Source: Wurfbainia villosa
Taxonomy: Eukaryota > Streptophyta > Magnoliopsida > Zingiberales > Zingiberaceae
Assembly (NCBI GenBank): GCA_025175895.1
Contig: CM046004.1
Span: 49,527,359 to 49,591,358, forward strand
Direction of reading: 5' to 3'
DNA length: 64,000 nt
In this document: piece after piece, positions 46,705 to 58,666 of the stretch
How the letters are laid out: every line of letters starts with the position of its first letter
Numbering within the stretch: position 1 is the stretch's first letter
The notes under the pieces: model-generated
Told to the model about the DNA's origin: nothing
The model's input: the letters and a program-made list of their open reading frames with translations, nothing else
Databases searched by the model: none
Program-made: the position numbers and the translations under genes

Positions 46705-47270
46705 CGTTTAGCAGGATCGAGTTGGTAGTTCCAAAAATTATATCATCTACATAGATTTGGGCTATAAAGATTTCTTTTCCTACGGTTTTAACGAATAAGG
46801 TTTGGTCGACTAAACCTTGGTTGAATCCTTTGGACTTAAGATAGATCGAAAGCCTTTCGTACCAAGCTCTTGGGGCTTGTTTGAGTCCATATAGGGCTTT
46901 CTTAAGTCTAAGGACATGGTCAGGTTTATCTAGATTTTCGAATCCGGGAGGTTGACTGACGTAAACTTCTTCCTTAATGTATCCATTCAAAAATGCTGAC
47001 TTGACATCCATTTGAAACAATTTAAACAGCATATGCTAACAACATTCGGATGGACTCTAGTCAGCTACTGGCGTAGGTCTCATCGTAATCTAAACCTTCG
47101 ACTTGACTAAACCCTTTCGCGACTAACCTAGCTTTATTTCTAACTACTTCACCTTTATCATCAAGTTTATTTCGAAATACCCACCTTGTTCCAATAATTG
47201 ATTTTTCTTTAGGTGGTGGTACTAATTCCCAGACTTCATTTCTAGTGAATTGAGCTAGCTCTTCTTGCAT
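46705..47270 (-). pseudogene. Element K reverse transcriptase, truncated
   Basis: 47270-47061 (NEVWELVPPPKEKSIIG ... GLDYDETYA) and 47032-46694 (KLFQMDVKSAFLNG ... IYVDDIIFGTTNS), separated by a short frameshifting lesion near 47040-47080. It ends LLNE at the deletion junction. RNase H is missing altogether. Confidence 0.83.
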
Positions 47271-48480
47271 AGCAATAATCCAGTCGGGATCAAGAAGTGC
47301 TTGTTCAATAGTTTTGGGTTCGATTTTGGAAATTAACGAGATTTGACTAAGGTTTCGATATGAAGCTCTAGTTCGAACCCTAAATTTGGATCACCTATAA
47401 CTTGATTGATAGGATGATTTGTTTGAGTCTTAGTGTGACTCGGGTTAGGGTCATCTATCACTTGGTCGATAGGATGACTTGGGTGAGTTCTAGTTTGACT
47501 TGGGTTAGAGTCATCTATCACTTGGTCGATAGGATGACTTGGGTTAGGACGAGATTCAAGTTCAAGATCAGTCGGGTTCGCTATAAGTTGATTTGCTAGT
47601 TGGTTTTGTTAAGGATTGAGCGGGTTCGTGTCCTTCAGTCGAAAACTATATTAATGGTTTCTTCGACTCTAAGAGTGAGTGTGATTGTATACCCTATAAG
47701 CTCTACTGGTGGTTGAGTATCCTAGAAAGGTTCGAGAGGTTTTGGATTTGAATTTCCTAGGTAATCCTTAGTGTTTAATATATGAACCTTGCATCCAAAT
47801 ACAATAAAGTACTTGATGTGAGGTATTTTATCGTGATAAATCTCGAACGAGGTCTTTTGGTGACTATTTACAATAAGGATCCTATATTGTACATAGAAAG
47901 CAGTACTAACGCGGCCTCGCCCAAAATCTATCGGGTAGGTTATACTCGTTTAACATTGTCCTAGCGGCTTCTTGTAGGGTTCTATTTTTCCGCTCGACTA
48001 ACCCATTTTGTTGTGGGTTCTAGGACATGAAAACTCATGGTGGTATCAGTTAGGTTCTGAAATCTGTAAACTGTGGTTTTCGAATTCACCACCATGATCG
48101 CTTCTAAGTCTTTTAATCTTAAGGTTCTTTTGATTTTCGATTAACCTACAAAGATTGATTAGTTGGTCTAGGTATCATTTTTATGTTTGATAAACCTAAC
48201 CCAAGTAAATCTAGAATAGTCGCAATTATGACTAAGCAAAATTGACTACCATTGAGTGACTTAGCTCCATGTGAATCAAATAGATCCATGTGTAGGAGCT
48301 CAAGAACACTTTTGGTTCGTTCTTGATTAGTTAATTGATGTTGTGTCCTAGATTGTTTACCTTGTTGACAAGCATTACATATTTTATTATCCAAGTTGTT
48401 TAGTTTAGGCAAACCGATAACCAAGCCACTCGACTCATCTTGTGGGCGAGTCTTGGGTGCAGTGTCAGAGTCTTGATGCC
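47271..48480 (-). pseudogene. Element K integrase and linker, decayed
   Basis: The linker (47271-47660) has repeated SHPIDQVIDD-type motifs, as in F. The core (47950-48440) is recognisable by CNACQQGKQSRTQHQLTNQE and MDLFDSHGAKSLNGSQFCLV, with many frameshifts and stops. The catalytic second Asp region near 48090 is disrupted. Confidence 0.7.
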
Positions 48481-49211
48481 ATAACCAAGATTCCTCTTCG
48501 TGTCATAAGACACTTGGTTGAGGAGTTGGGTAAATTTATTGTGTAGATGTTGCTACTCCTAGTTCCTTTAAGTATTATTTTAGATGTTGCATTTATTTTG
48601 ATTACGATTCATTTTCTAGAAATATGACCTTATAATTGTTATCACACAATTGGCTTACACTAAGTAAATTATATTGAAAGTTTTCTACTAATAAGACATT
48701 TTGAATTGTAAAGTTAGAGTTGAGCTCAATATCACGATCCGATGATTTTGAGCTTGCCGTTATTCAGAAGGCTACCGATCCTTGTCGTTTGAATCGTAAC
48801 CGAAAATTTGAGTTGATCCCGGTCATGTGTGAGCAACCCATCATCAACATCCATTGATCCTACACATAAGGTAGTTGGATCGGATATTGGAATTACTAAA
48901 GGGTTGTTTGTAAGTTTTAAACCTAAATCATCTCACCAATATCTACATGATCAAAACATGTTATTCCTATGTGTTATTGTGAGATGACTTTCAATTTTAC
49001 TTGATTAATTTTAATGAATTTAAATTAACCAACATTAGGTTAGATTCGATTTAGTCTAAGCTCATCAAGTAATCTTTTCAAGAGATTAGCTTCCAGGTCG
49101 TGGCGAGGCACAGAGGCCTTCTTTGATCGGAACAACGACCACTTCCTTAGACAAAGCTAATTTCAAGAAATTGATAACTCGACTTACTTGAGACTACGTC
49201 TTGGTTTAACT
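48481..49211 (-). pseudogene. Element K protease region and spacer
   Basis: 48560-48870 corresponds to H's protease (FVIKNVLLVENFEYN-like words) with frameshifts. 48871-49211 is the Sirevirus spacer upstream of protease, without an ORF. Confidence 0.6.
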
Positions 49212-49326
49212 AGTTATTTTTGAAAAGAGGCTCCCCGAGGCTCAATCTTTTCGTAGGATTTTAGTTGGTTTATTTTTGAAAAGAGGCTCCCCGAGGCTCA
49301 ATCTTTTCGCAGGATTTTAGTTGGTT
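49212..49326 (-). repeat. Tandem hairpin repeat at the gag-PR junction of K
   Basis: Two units, the same element as F 25639-25797, in opposite orientation because K is on the minus strand. Confidence 0.75.
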
Positions 49327-49379
49327 ATGAGTCCTATCTAACCATTCTAAAAATAAAGGAAAAACTAAGCATGCAATTT

Positions 49380-50518
49380 CTAAGACTTAACAAAAATACA
49401 TTTTGTATTGGCTCCCCCTGGACCATTGAATCGAGTGGGTCTATTCACATAGTGAATTTGGTCCTTGGGAACCCAATACATGTTAGATCCTAAAGTTGAA
49501 ATCAAAGTGGTCTTAGGGACCCATGCTTGGACATTTTTCTTATGTTGGTTTACTATAGACATATATGACTTATTGGTTGTATTTGAGTTAAACCCGAGTC
49601 CGCCTTGTTGTACACGGCCCTTTGTGATCCAAGTAAGAGGTCAAGTCCCTTGGATCCCAAAGTGAACCTTTCCAACGTGTTCCTAAGGTCTTCGACTTGT
49701 GTTTTCAAAAGCGAGTTCTCAACTTCAAGCTTTTCAACTTGAGTTGAGTCCTCCTCTTGAATACGAGTAGTCGAAGAGGTTAGGGAGACCTCATGTTTGA
49801 GAAGGTTAACCTCCTCAATTAGGGTCTCGACCTTGGACTCGGACTTAGCTAGTTTCTTATTTAAAAATTTAATTGCACCATACAAAGTATTAAGTAACGA
49901 CCGACTTACCCTTAATGATTCTTTTGAACCGGATACGGATCCGTGGCTTGTCTTGAATGGAAGCTCATCATCGGATTCGGACTCGGACTCTTCTTCGGTT
50001 TCGGAGTCGTGCTCGATCGGCTTGGCCATTAGAGCTTGGATATCGTCTTCTTCCTCCGACAACTCCTCCCAAGTAGCGTTTAGCGCTTTCTTGGTCTTTG
50101 ATGCGTTATTCTTTAGCTTTGGGCACTCGGACTTGATGTGACCGAACCTGTTGCACTCATAGCATCTAAAATTAGAAGTATTTGAATTAGGTTTAGGCTT
50201 ACCTTGAGTTGTTGGTCGTTTTCGTCTCTTGATCATCTTCCGAACTAGATTGACTAGTTCGGATTCTATTTCGGAGTCTACTTCCGATTCGGACTCGTCT
50301 TCTTCCTTCGGGGGTGGCTTGCTTGCGGGCTTCTTCTTCTTGGAACCTGCAACTAACGCAATACTCTTCTCGGCCTGGACCACGTTAGTTTGCTCATGTA
50401 ATTCAAGTTCCGAAAACAATTCGTCTAACCTAATTTTAGAAAGGTCCTTGGAGACCTTGTAGGCATCGACCATGGATGCCCACAAGGTGGTCCTAGGAAA
50501 CGAGTTAAGAGAATACCT
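49380..50518 (-). pseudogene. Element K gag, N-terminally deleted
   Basis: Open from the junction (YSLNSFPRTTLWASMV) to 49553, then a frameshift; the C-terminus (MSIVNQHKKNVQAW ... RFNGPGGAN) is at 49562-49380. It has an acidic region, the zinc knuckle CYECNRFGHIKSEC that F lost, a second acidic stretch, and a coiled coil (LAKSESKVETLIEEVNLLKH). The first 150 or so residues are deleted with the leader. Confidence 0.83.
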
Positions 50519-51858
50519 GATCGAAAGTGTCGCTAGAGGGGGGGGGTGAATAGCGATACGGTGTCGTTAAAAACTTTTGCAATAAGTAAAAAGCAAGTAG
50601 AGAATGCACAGCGGAAATATAAAGTAGACAAGATATTTTTACGTGGTTCACAATCTTTCGATTGCTAATCCACGGCCCTAGTGATCCTTGATCACGTACG
50701 GAGGGCAATTCACTAAAACCACTCCTCTTCGTTGGAAGTAGGAGCAACGATTACAAAAAGAAATCAAGGCAAAGGGACACTCCCCCTTTCCTTGTTACGA
50801 TTAAAGCACAAAGACAATTTAAAGAAGTAGAACTTAAATAAATATACCGACAACTCTTATAAGTAGAAGATGTAGCTTTCGTTGTCGGCGGCACTTCGTC
50901 GTAGCAAATGTGAGTAGTAGTAGCGGCGTTACGACGGCGTGTTGAGAGCTCTTGAATACTTGTTATTTGCTTGGCTTGAACATGTCTATTTATGGATATT
51001 GATCTATGAATTTAGACATAGGTAGTGTCCAAGGTGAGGTTCTTATCCCCCAAGACTTGTTCATCCACATCCTTTGCGCCAACTCAAGGATGAGGTGTTT
51101 CATCCAACCACCTTGTGCCACCTCCAACCTCCTTGGGCGCCAACTCAAGGATGAGGTGTTTCATCCAACCACCTTGTGCCACCTCCAACCTCCTTGTGCG
51201 CCAACTCAAGGATGAGGTGTTTCATCCAACCACCTTGTGCCACCTCCAACCTCCTTGGGCGCCAACTTGTTGGAGCCATTCAACTTGTGCCACATCATGG
51301 GAGCCAACCATCTTGTGCCAACTCACCTTATTTTGGGCGTCCACCACAAGGAAGCTTGGTGATGGTTTGGATGTCCACCTTGATGCCACATCACCCTTTG
51401 TACCAAAACACGAGTCAAGTCCAAATTCACCCCCTTGAAATTCGAGCTCTTCTCGAGGTCGAACTTGACTAGCAGTTGATTGTAGTCAAAGGGTTTTGAT
51501 CGCATGATACAAGTTAGCTTAAAATATAAAGTACGATGGTTCTAACCATCTGATCTCGACCTAGACCTTCCATTGGAGGTATTGGGTCGGATCTACGCTT
51601 AACGACCTTGCTTCGCTTTCACACGAGCTTACCTTGTAGCCTCGCTTCCGGTCTTCACCCGAGTACCTCGGCTTCCTCCGAAGTCCCTCTGGCGTTGCCC
51701 GACCACCTCGGTTCCCACCGGGTGTCACAGACCTTCCGCTCAACTTTAGCATTTCTGCACACTTAATTGAGCTCGTAAGATAACAAATATACCCTTAACT
51801 ATTGAGCCTTTTGCCATAATCAAAATACCGATTCGACTTTGGTGCCACTGCACCAACA
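50519..51858 (-). repeat. Element K 5' LTR
   Basis: Nearly identical to 45552-46704. It lacks the first five plus-strand bases (TGTTG), lost in the deletion, and keeps the full distal end (GCACCAACA). Three 61-bp units at 51076-51258. Confidence 0.88.
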
Positions 51859-51863
51859 AAACT

Positions 51864-52085
51864 AAGTACTAGCCTTGTCAACCCCGAGGATTGAACAAAA
51901 TAAATATTTACACACATATAATCACATAAACACATATGACCATAATAGTCGGATCTTATGCCTGTAACCAAAGAGTTAAACTACGCATATCCTACTATTA
52001 TCCGACACATATAATATATGAAAAAGTGCATAAAAATTAACCGAATCCTAAACACACAAAACCGAAAACCTTGGCTCTGATACCA
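51864..52085 (-). promoter_or_regulatory. Element I leader end and primer-binding site
   Basis: Leader resumes after K. The minus strand reads TGGTATCAGAGCC at 52073-52085. A CCTCG/CGAGG stem lies near 51874-51891. Confidence 0.82.
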
Positions 52086-52087
52086 AT

Positions 52088-54045
52088 TGTAGGTTTTTCC
52101 CGAAAGCTCTGATACCAATTGAAGGGTATTGCTTATCGAGTCCATGAGGGGAAACTTCGCTTCCCATTTCACCTCGGTAGCTTGTCCATGGCGATCCCTT
52201 CGATGTCCCCGAATTAAATAAATTTAATCCTAGACAAAAGGGATTGCCAAAGCAACCAAGTCATCGTCGTGCTATTCGTTTAGAGAGGTCACATGAACAA
52301 ACTAGTTGTTCAAGCGACCATCCTCTATTCTACGAGTAGTTGCGGAATAGACAATGTTCGGATCGCCGGTTTTTGTGTTTATGCTCGGGATCCAAGTATT
52401 ATTTATCCATTTACAGATTTATAACATGCTTATAATTGAAAAACAAAAACAAGCAACAAACAAAAGAAGAAAGTAGAATAGGTATACCTCTCGATCTTCT
52501 AATGTATGACCTTCCTCCTTTTGGACGTCGTGTGGGCGACGATCCACCAAAAGTCGAAGCTCCTAGATGCCAAATCTTCCTTCCTTGCTCTTCCAAAGCA
52601 AGAGGAAGAATAGAAACAAGGTTTTTCACCTCGCTAGAAACAACCAACAAGGAACCAAACTTATCCTTGCCGCCGGCCAACTAGATGAAGGAGAAGATGG
52701 TGGAAAACAACCAAGACACCAAGGGAAGCCCTATATCTTGTTTCCACCACCTAAGGAGAGGGAAAAGAAAGCTTTCGGGTGCCGACCAAGGCTGGAAAAA
52801 GAGCTGGAAAGGGTGTTGGACGTTGGCCAAAAGAGAAAGAAGAAGAGAGAAAGAACCTTCCTTATTTGGTGCCACCCTTGCCTCCAAACCCTAATCCTAA
52901 TCCTATCTCAAATAGGATTCCTTCTTGCCACCCAAACCCTAGCTCTCCTACCATGTAGTTCACGCCAAATCCCTTTGCCATCCTTTTGTAGAGTTATGGA
53001 TAAGTCATGAATTAATCTCCTCCATTGGTTCTAGGGATTTAATTTCAACCGTCGGATCTAGAGATTTAATCTCAACCGTCGGTTCTTAGAGATTTAATCT
53101 TTACCAATGGATCTTTGAGTTTTGTTTCTATCCTTTGGATCTAAGCATCATGAGGTGTTAATAGGCTACATTAGGGACCATGAGGAGGAGTTGGGTCTTG
53201 GCCACCCATGGATCAAGCCCACATAAAGTCCGATCCACTAATGATGATCCAATCCACTAAAGGTTCATCATTGATCTACCTCACCAACCCCCATATGATA
53301 ATATGGGCTCCATATATTATTTGTACATTTTCTCTCCGTGTTTAAGATCTCGAATTTCCATCGATTAATTATTTTACCGACCATTAATTAATCAACATCT
53401 AACTCCTTGAGTAGTACCACTCAACCTTTTCATCATGCCGGACCAAGTCCACCTGCAGGGTTTACATGATGAACCTTATGATCTCCTCAAGGAGACATCA
53501 TCATTCTAATATATAGGACACGGTTTCCTCCTATAATCAATGGCACACCATATAAATAATATCATCTCCCAACTTATCGAGTCTATCGATTTAATTTATA
53601 AATCTCGCCCATTGGTAAATCAAAGAGATGAGTACTAAGTATATGTGCCCGATATTATATCGGGATTAAGATCATCTACTAAATAATATCTGAGGTCCAA
53701 TTTCATTATGTAGTCAGCAATAAATCGAATCACCTCTAAGTCGGTCCTGCTCAATACACACAAAGTGCACTAGTGTGATTCTATGGTCAAGACAAACCAA
53801 TACCAAACCACACTACAACCATTCCGATGGTTTGTCCAAAGCCATCTCGGTTGTGAGCCTTTGCTTATACTTTTCAAGGGGTTGATAACATGGTCTCCTG
53901 CGTGACACCACACACCATGTTATCTACAATGTAAAGTAGACAATATTGCATAACCATAAAAATATGCAAACAATGATCATGTGATTCTTATTCCAAAATA
54001 AAGATGTTCATAGAAAATATAGACTTTTCAGTATACATCCCTACA
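52088..54045 (-). repeat. Element I 5' LTR with captured primer site
   Basis: 1958 bp, TGTAGGTTTTTCCCG to CCCTACA. A second CTCTGATACCAATTG sits inside it (about 52107-52121), followed by the usual family-1 LTR start. The TATA region reads CCTTTTGTA near 52983, so the box is mutated here. Confidence 0.87.
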
Positions 54046-54050
54046 CATGG

Positions 54051-55042
54051 TTCATTATATGAACCTAATCTCAATCTAATTGCCCTTTGTGTGTGACCCT
54101 ATAGGTTCTTGTAACGTTGACAATGCTCCTAAACAAATTTAGGAACATAAGCAATGAGTGGTATTTAGCAACACATCATTGCTACCCATGTTACAAGAAT
54201 GTTGAGCTCTAACATCACCTTTGTGACTACTAATTGTGACTCTCACAATATGTGACAATGTCCCTCTATCCTTGACATCTAGATTGACCAATTGAGGCAT
54301 AGACTGTTTCATCCTCCATACAATCTATAACTTGAACTCCAAGTAGACTCGCTCTAATCAAATGAGGTCAATATCTCATATTGACTCATTTGGGCATGGA
54401 CATGCACTTCGTGGCCTCACTCTATCAAGAATAACGATGTCACTCCCGTCATATAGGAGGGATAGATCCCATCTACATCCCTCCACATAATTTGTTACAA
54501 ACCCAGTAATCGCCTTTATAGTCCACCCATTTACGGGTGACGTTTGAGGAAGCCAAAGTATGCAACTCCTTATGTAGGGAACCATGGTTACTTCATGTCC
54601 AAGAACTAATAGTCAAACTAATAGTCACATGAGAAAATATATGATACTCATATAACGATCCATGACACTTTCTCATGGATGGTCATTCAGTATACATTCT
54701 CCAATGCATACCCATGTGTCAACTTGATATCTCATATCCATGACTTGATAGATCAAGTCATCGAGTTGACCTTCATGCTAGTCTCTACGCATTAACATTG
54801 TCCCTGAATGTTAATACTTGACTAGAAATGATTAAGAGTAGTGTTCTCTATATCATCTCATTATTGATTCAACCAATCGATTGATATAGATAAGAACCTT
54901 CTACTCAAGGACGTTATTATACTTAGTTTATTTGGCACCAATACAAGTAAATATAATAACCATGCCTTTATAAATAGGAATATGATACAATAAAATCCAT
55001 ATAACAATCATTACATGATTGGCTCTAGAGCTTTCACTAACA
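54051..55042 (-). repeat. Element E 5' LTR, outer part
   Basis: Continuation of 32948-33772 after element I, matching 18058-19034, ending TTTCACTAACA. Confidence 0.88.
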
Positions 55043-55047
55043 TAACA

Positions 55048-56570
55048 GGCACATATACTTAGTATTTATTTCTTTGATTTACCAATGGACGAGATTTATA
55101 GAGTAAATCGATAGGCTCCGTAAGTTGGAAAATGATATTATTTATATGATGTGTCGTTGTTTACAGGAGGAATCAGTGTCCTATATATTAGGATGATGAT
55201 GTTCCCTTGAGGAGCTCATAAGGTTCATCATGTAAACCCTGTAGGTGGACTTGGTCTGACATGATGATAAGGTTGAGTGCTACTATTCATGGAGTTAGAT
55301 GTTGATTAATTAATTGCCAGTAAATTAATTAATCAATGAGCATTCAAGATCATAAACATGGGGAGATATATCTACAAATAATATATATATGAAGCCCATA
55401 TTAACTTATGGCAGTTGGTGAGGTAGATCAATGATAATCCTCTATTGGAATGGATTATCATTAATGGATCGGACTTTATGTGAGTTTGATCCATTGGGTG
55501 GCCAAGATCCAACTCCTCCTCATGGTTCCTATTGTATCCTATTAAAACCCTCAAGGAGCCTGGATCCGATGATGGAAAATAAAACTGTAGAACCGACGGT
55601 GGAGATTAAATCTCTAGATCCGACGGTGGAGATTAAATCTCTAGATCCGACGGTGGAGAATAAATCTCTAGATCCGATGGTGGAGATTAAATCTTTAGAT
55701 CCGACGGTTGAGATTAAATCTCTAGTTTCGACGATTGAGATTAAATCTCTAGATCCGACGGTGGAGATTAAAAGGAGACATAAGTCTAGCTCTATAAAAG
55801 GAGGCTTAAGGGGTGGGCGGCAAGAACATTGAAGGGAGATCAGTGTTTTGGCTTTGGGTGGCTAGGGATTGGAAGAGTCTTGGGCGGCAAGACTTGCTAG
55901 GGTTGTTGTCGGCACCCATCTTCCTCTTCTCAACCTTGGCCGGTGCTCATCGTCTTTTTTTCTCCAACCTTGGCCGGTGGCAAGAGCTAGGGTCTTCTCC
56001 CTTGGAGCTTTTGGCCGGCCCCCATAATCCTTATTCCTCTCCTTGGCCGGCGGCAATCACTAAGCAAGGTGGCTTGGTGGTCGGTTCTAGATAAAAGAAT
56101 AAGAAGTTTTGTTCTATTCTTTCCTTTGTTCGGAGCGAGCAAAGAAGGGAAGAGCGTGATCTAGGAGGCTTCAACTCTTTGAAGATCGTTGTCCACACAA
56201 TGTCCAAGAGGAGGATAGGACATACGATAGAAGACCTTGAGGTAAACAAGAGGTATAATTCATGTTTTGCATTCCTTTTGTTTCTTTGTATATTGTATAT
56301 TTTGTTTGTGGCTAATTTACTTGGACCCCGAATACAAACACAAAAACAACTGATCCAGACATCGTCTATTCTGCAGCTAATCGTAGAATAGAGGTTGGTT
56401 GCTTGAACAACAAGTTTGTTCAAGTGACCACTCTAATCGAATAACACAATGATGGAACAGTATCTTGGGTAATCCCCATTTGTCAAGGAATAATTTTTTT
56501 AATCCGGGGATGAAGACGGGATCGCCATGAACAAGCGACCGAGTTGAAGTGAGAAGTGAAGTTTTCTCCC
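55048..56570 (+). repeat. Element B 3' LTR, second part
   Basis: Continues 16839-17235 after E. TATAAAAG at 55793-55800 and an upstream array of about eight 27-bp units (55563-55774). It can be followed to CCATGAACAAGCGACCGAG (about 56540); the last 20-40 bp diverge, so the end is approximate. Confidence 0.82.
55563..55774 (+). repeat. 27-bp minisatellite in the B LTR U3
   Basis: About eight units of CCGACGGTGGAGATTAAATC type, ending 18 bp before the TATA box. Confidence 0.88.
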
Positions 56571-57880
56571 TTGACCTGCAAGTTCATGGATGTCGTCAAG
56601 TAAAAAAAGATTATCGATCCCACAGGGACTGGGATTCGAATACCGATATGTTCAGTGGTTGAAATTGTTCGGAAGTAAAATCTAAAATGTTTCGATTACG
56701 AGGGTTGTCGGTGGATGAAACTCTAATACGGTGTCACACAAAGGAAGAAAGGAGTGTGCTGAGATCTTTAAAAAGGGATTCTAGGACTTCGATTTCGCTT
56801 GTGTGTCGCAAACATGCTGTCAACTGGGCATTGTCTAAATGTCTAGTTATGGTTTTGTGGAAGGGACATTATACACTCTCTCGATGAGACACCGCATCTA
56901 CCGGGAGCTATCTCTGCCTTACAAGGACGGGATAGATGGTACGAGGATGCCAAATCAATCCCTGCGATGAACCATTTCTGGTTCCATCGCATCCTTCTAC
57001 CCACGGTTACAAGAGATCAGGTTTACCCCTAGGTTCCTTGTATAAAATCTCCTAAATCTTAGATATGAGGGTTGTCACCCCTCGAATTGCCTAAGCACAG
57101 CAGGTAGAAAACCAAATACACATAGATATTGGTATAAACAATTTCCAAATGCAAATTCAAACTTAAAAACAAAATTTAAATTTGAACCAACATGTCATGC
57201 GCACATAAGCTACTCCCTAATCCTAGAATCGAAGGACCTACTCCATATATGAAAGAGGAGAATCACAAGGCATGTATATGTTTGAATATATCAGAAATAA
57301 AATGCAAGAAAAAGAAATTACAATGCCTATGTGTCCTTCTCTTAGGCGTTGAAGTGCAGAACGTGACCCTCCCGGCGGTGTTCTTCCTCCCCGTTGTGAG
57401 TTCCCAAAGTTTTTTAGGGTTTCGGTGTGCCGTCCCAGCCATCGTGCCTCCCCCCTAGGATTTGGGTGGAGCCATCCTTATATAGACATCACATTGGATC
57501 GCTGCGAAATCCAAAAAAAACCCTAGCCACATCAATCTGCTGGCCCGCCACACTGTCGTGTGTTTCCACATGGCCAAGTTGTGTGCGAACCTAGGGTGGC
57601 TGATCTCGCCTATTGGACACAACCGTGTGTCGCTACATATCCTGGTCATGTCCCATTCTGTGTCTAGCAACAAAATGGCCTTCTTTTGCTTCGAAAGTGC
57701 ACCTTTTTCCCCTGAAATGCTATCCTACACGCAAAAGTACAATGAGCAGACCTCTGAACCAAAAAATAGGAAATGCGTGCAAAATAGAGTGACATATGCA
57801 TGAAACTAACATAAAACATAATGAGATGTAAGCGAAAACTACTTCTAAAACCCTATATGTTTTGCTCACATCATGTATAT
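56571..57880 (-). mobile_element. Unclassified, probably LTR fragment of another retrotransposon
   Basis: No conserved ORF. On the minus strand there is TATATAAGG at about 57476-57484, with CACACG/GTGTG-rich sequence upstream and GTCCCTGTGGGATCGAT near 56613 downstream. From memory such words occur in LTRs of plant gypsy-like elements; I cannot confirm this. It could also be a host promoter and first exon, but no protein is recognisable. Confidence 0.35.
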
Positions 57881-58666
57881 AATTCATGGGACATTGCTAA
57901 CTCCATGGAAAATAATTTATTTTTATATTATGATGTATGCCAAAGGGGGAGAGTGTGTGTTTAAGTTAGAACTTAGAATTGAGAGATGCATTTATATATA
58001 AATGTAAAAGTTAGAATGGAGAAATGCATTTTTTGTAATACATAAATTAAAGATTTGGTATTTTTAGTCCTAATATTAAATGGTTGTCATAAATCCAAAA
58101 GGGGAAGATTGTTAGTGAAGGGAGCACCACTCCTATATTTTGATGTATGAACCAGGGTTAAATGTTAGGATGAACCTGTGAACTGATATGTGTGTTAAGT
58201 GTCTTGGCTTAATAGGAAGTTTTAGTAGGTTAGGCTTCGTTCAGTTGCGTATTGCTGCTTCGGATCAAAGGGACTAGACACTAGGCGGGGATGTCGGATG
58301 GAGTCGTGATCGAACATCGAGCGAAGATCGGTCGATCGGCCCAGCTATTAGTCGGAAAGACGGCTAATGGAAGGATGTCCTAGTCAGTCAGATCGAATGT
58401 CAAGCATGGTAAATCTGGTAGGACAATCGACTAGTAAGCCGTCGAGTGAAGAGGTGAGGTCGAGTCATCTGTAGGGGGAAAAGATAGTCATCAATTTGAT
58501 GGATAGACCACGTGGGACTAAGAAGTCAAGATCGGACAGTATTACTACTGCCAATTCATATTATATTATGTATTTTGATAATCTGGTTTTGGATGTTTCC
58601 AATTGACTTGAAAGAATTTAGTCAATTAGAATCCAATCAACCAAAACCAGTAGAGTGGAAAACATC
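57881..58666 (+). mobile_element. Element M: 3' end and LTR start of a Sirevirus-like element
   Basis: Purine tracts at 57942-57954 and CCAAAAGGGGAAGATT at 58095-58109, directly followed by TGTTAGTGAAGGGAGCACC (58109 on), which looks like an LTR start. The LTR is interrupted at 58667 by H, whose candidate target site is ACATC (58662-58666). No ORF. Confidence 0.6.

Larger units (their letters stand above)
45552..51858 (-). mobile_element. Element K: Sirevirus-type copia element with two flank deletions
   Basis: Target duplication AAACT (45547-45551, 51859-51863). Minus-strand order: 5' LTR 50519-51858, gag 49380-50518, repeat, protease, integrase, RT to 46705, 3' LTR 45552-46704. One deletion joins the 3' LTR to RT, removing RNase H and the polypurine tract. 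The other joins the 5' LTR to gag, removing primer site, leader and the gag start. The two LTRs are nearly identical, so insertion was recent. Confidence 0.9.
33773..54045 (-). mobile_element. Element I: family-1 copia element with J and K inside
   Basis: Target duplication CATGG (33768-33772, 54046-54050) in E's 5' LTR. Own parts: 3' LTR 33773-34031 plus 40010-41233, pol 41300-44016, gag remnant 44017-44715, leader 44716-45551 plus 51864-52072, primer site, 5' LTR 52088-54045. Gag has a large internal deletion shared with J. Both LTRs carry an extra 32 bp holding a second primer-site sequence. Confidence 0.9.
17236..55042 (-). mobile_element. Element E: copia element expanded to 38 kb by nested insertions
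   Basis: The target duplication TAACA (17231-17235, 55043-55047) places it inside B's 3' LTR. The own parts on the minus strand are 3' LTR 17236-19034, pol 19109-21746, gag-PR 21893-22869 plus 31137-31266, leader 31267-32933, primer site, and 5' LTR 32948-33772 plus 54051-55042. F lies in its gag and I in its 5' LTR. LTR lengths agree (1799 and 1817 bp) once insertions are removed. Confidence 0.92.
3685..56570 (+). mobile_element. Element B: oldest family-1 copia element, split by A, C and E
   Basis: Plus-strand family-1 element that hosts most of the window. Its parts are leader 3685-4042, gag-PR 4043-5260, pol 14105-16803, and 3' LTR 16839-17235 plus 55048 to about 56570. Its 5' LTR must lie left of element A, outside the window. 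The order of insertion is read from perfect 5-bp duplications around C (AATAA) and E (TAACA). It carries more stop codons than any other copy here, consistent with greatest age. The exact right end is unclear because the LTR tail diverges near 56565. Confidence 0.85.

Noticed and set aside
57192..57803. Frames of 72-88 codons in the unassigned segment
   Set aside because: No domain, no homologous copy in the window, and low-complexity composition. I cannot support a gene.
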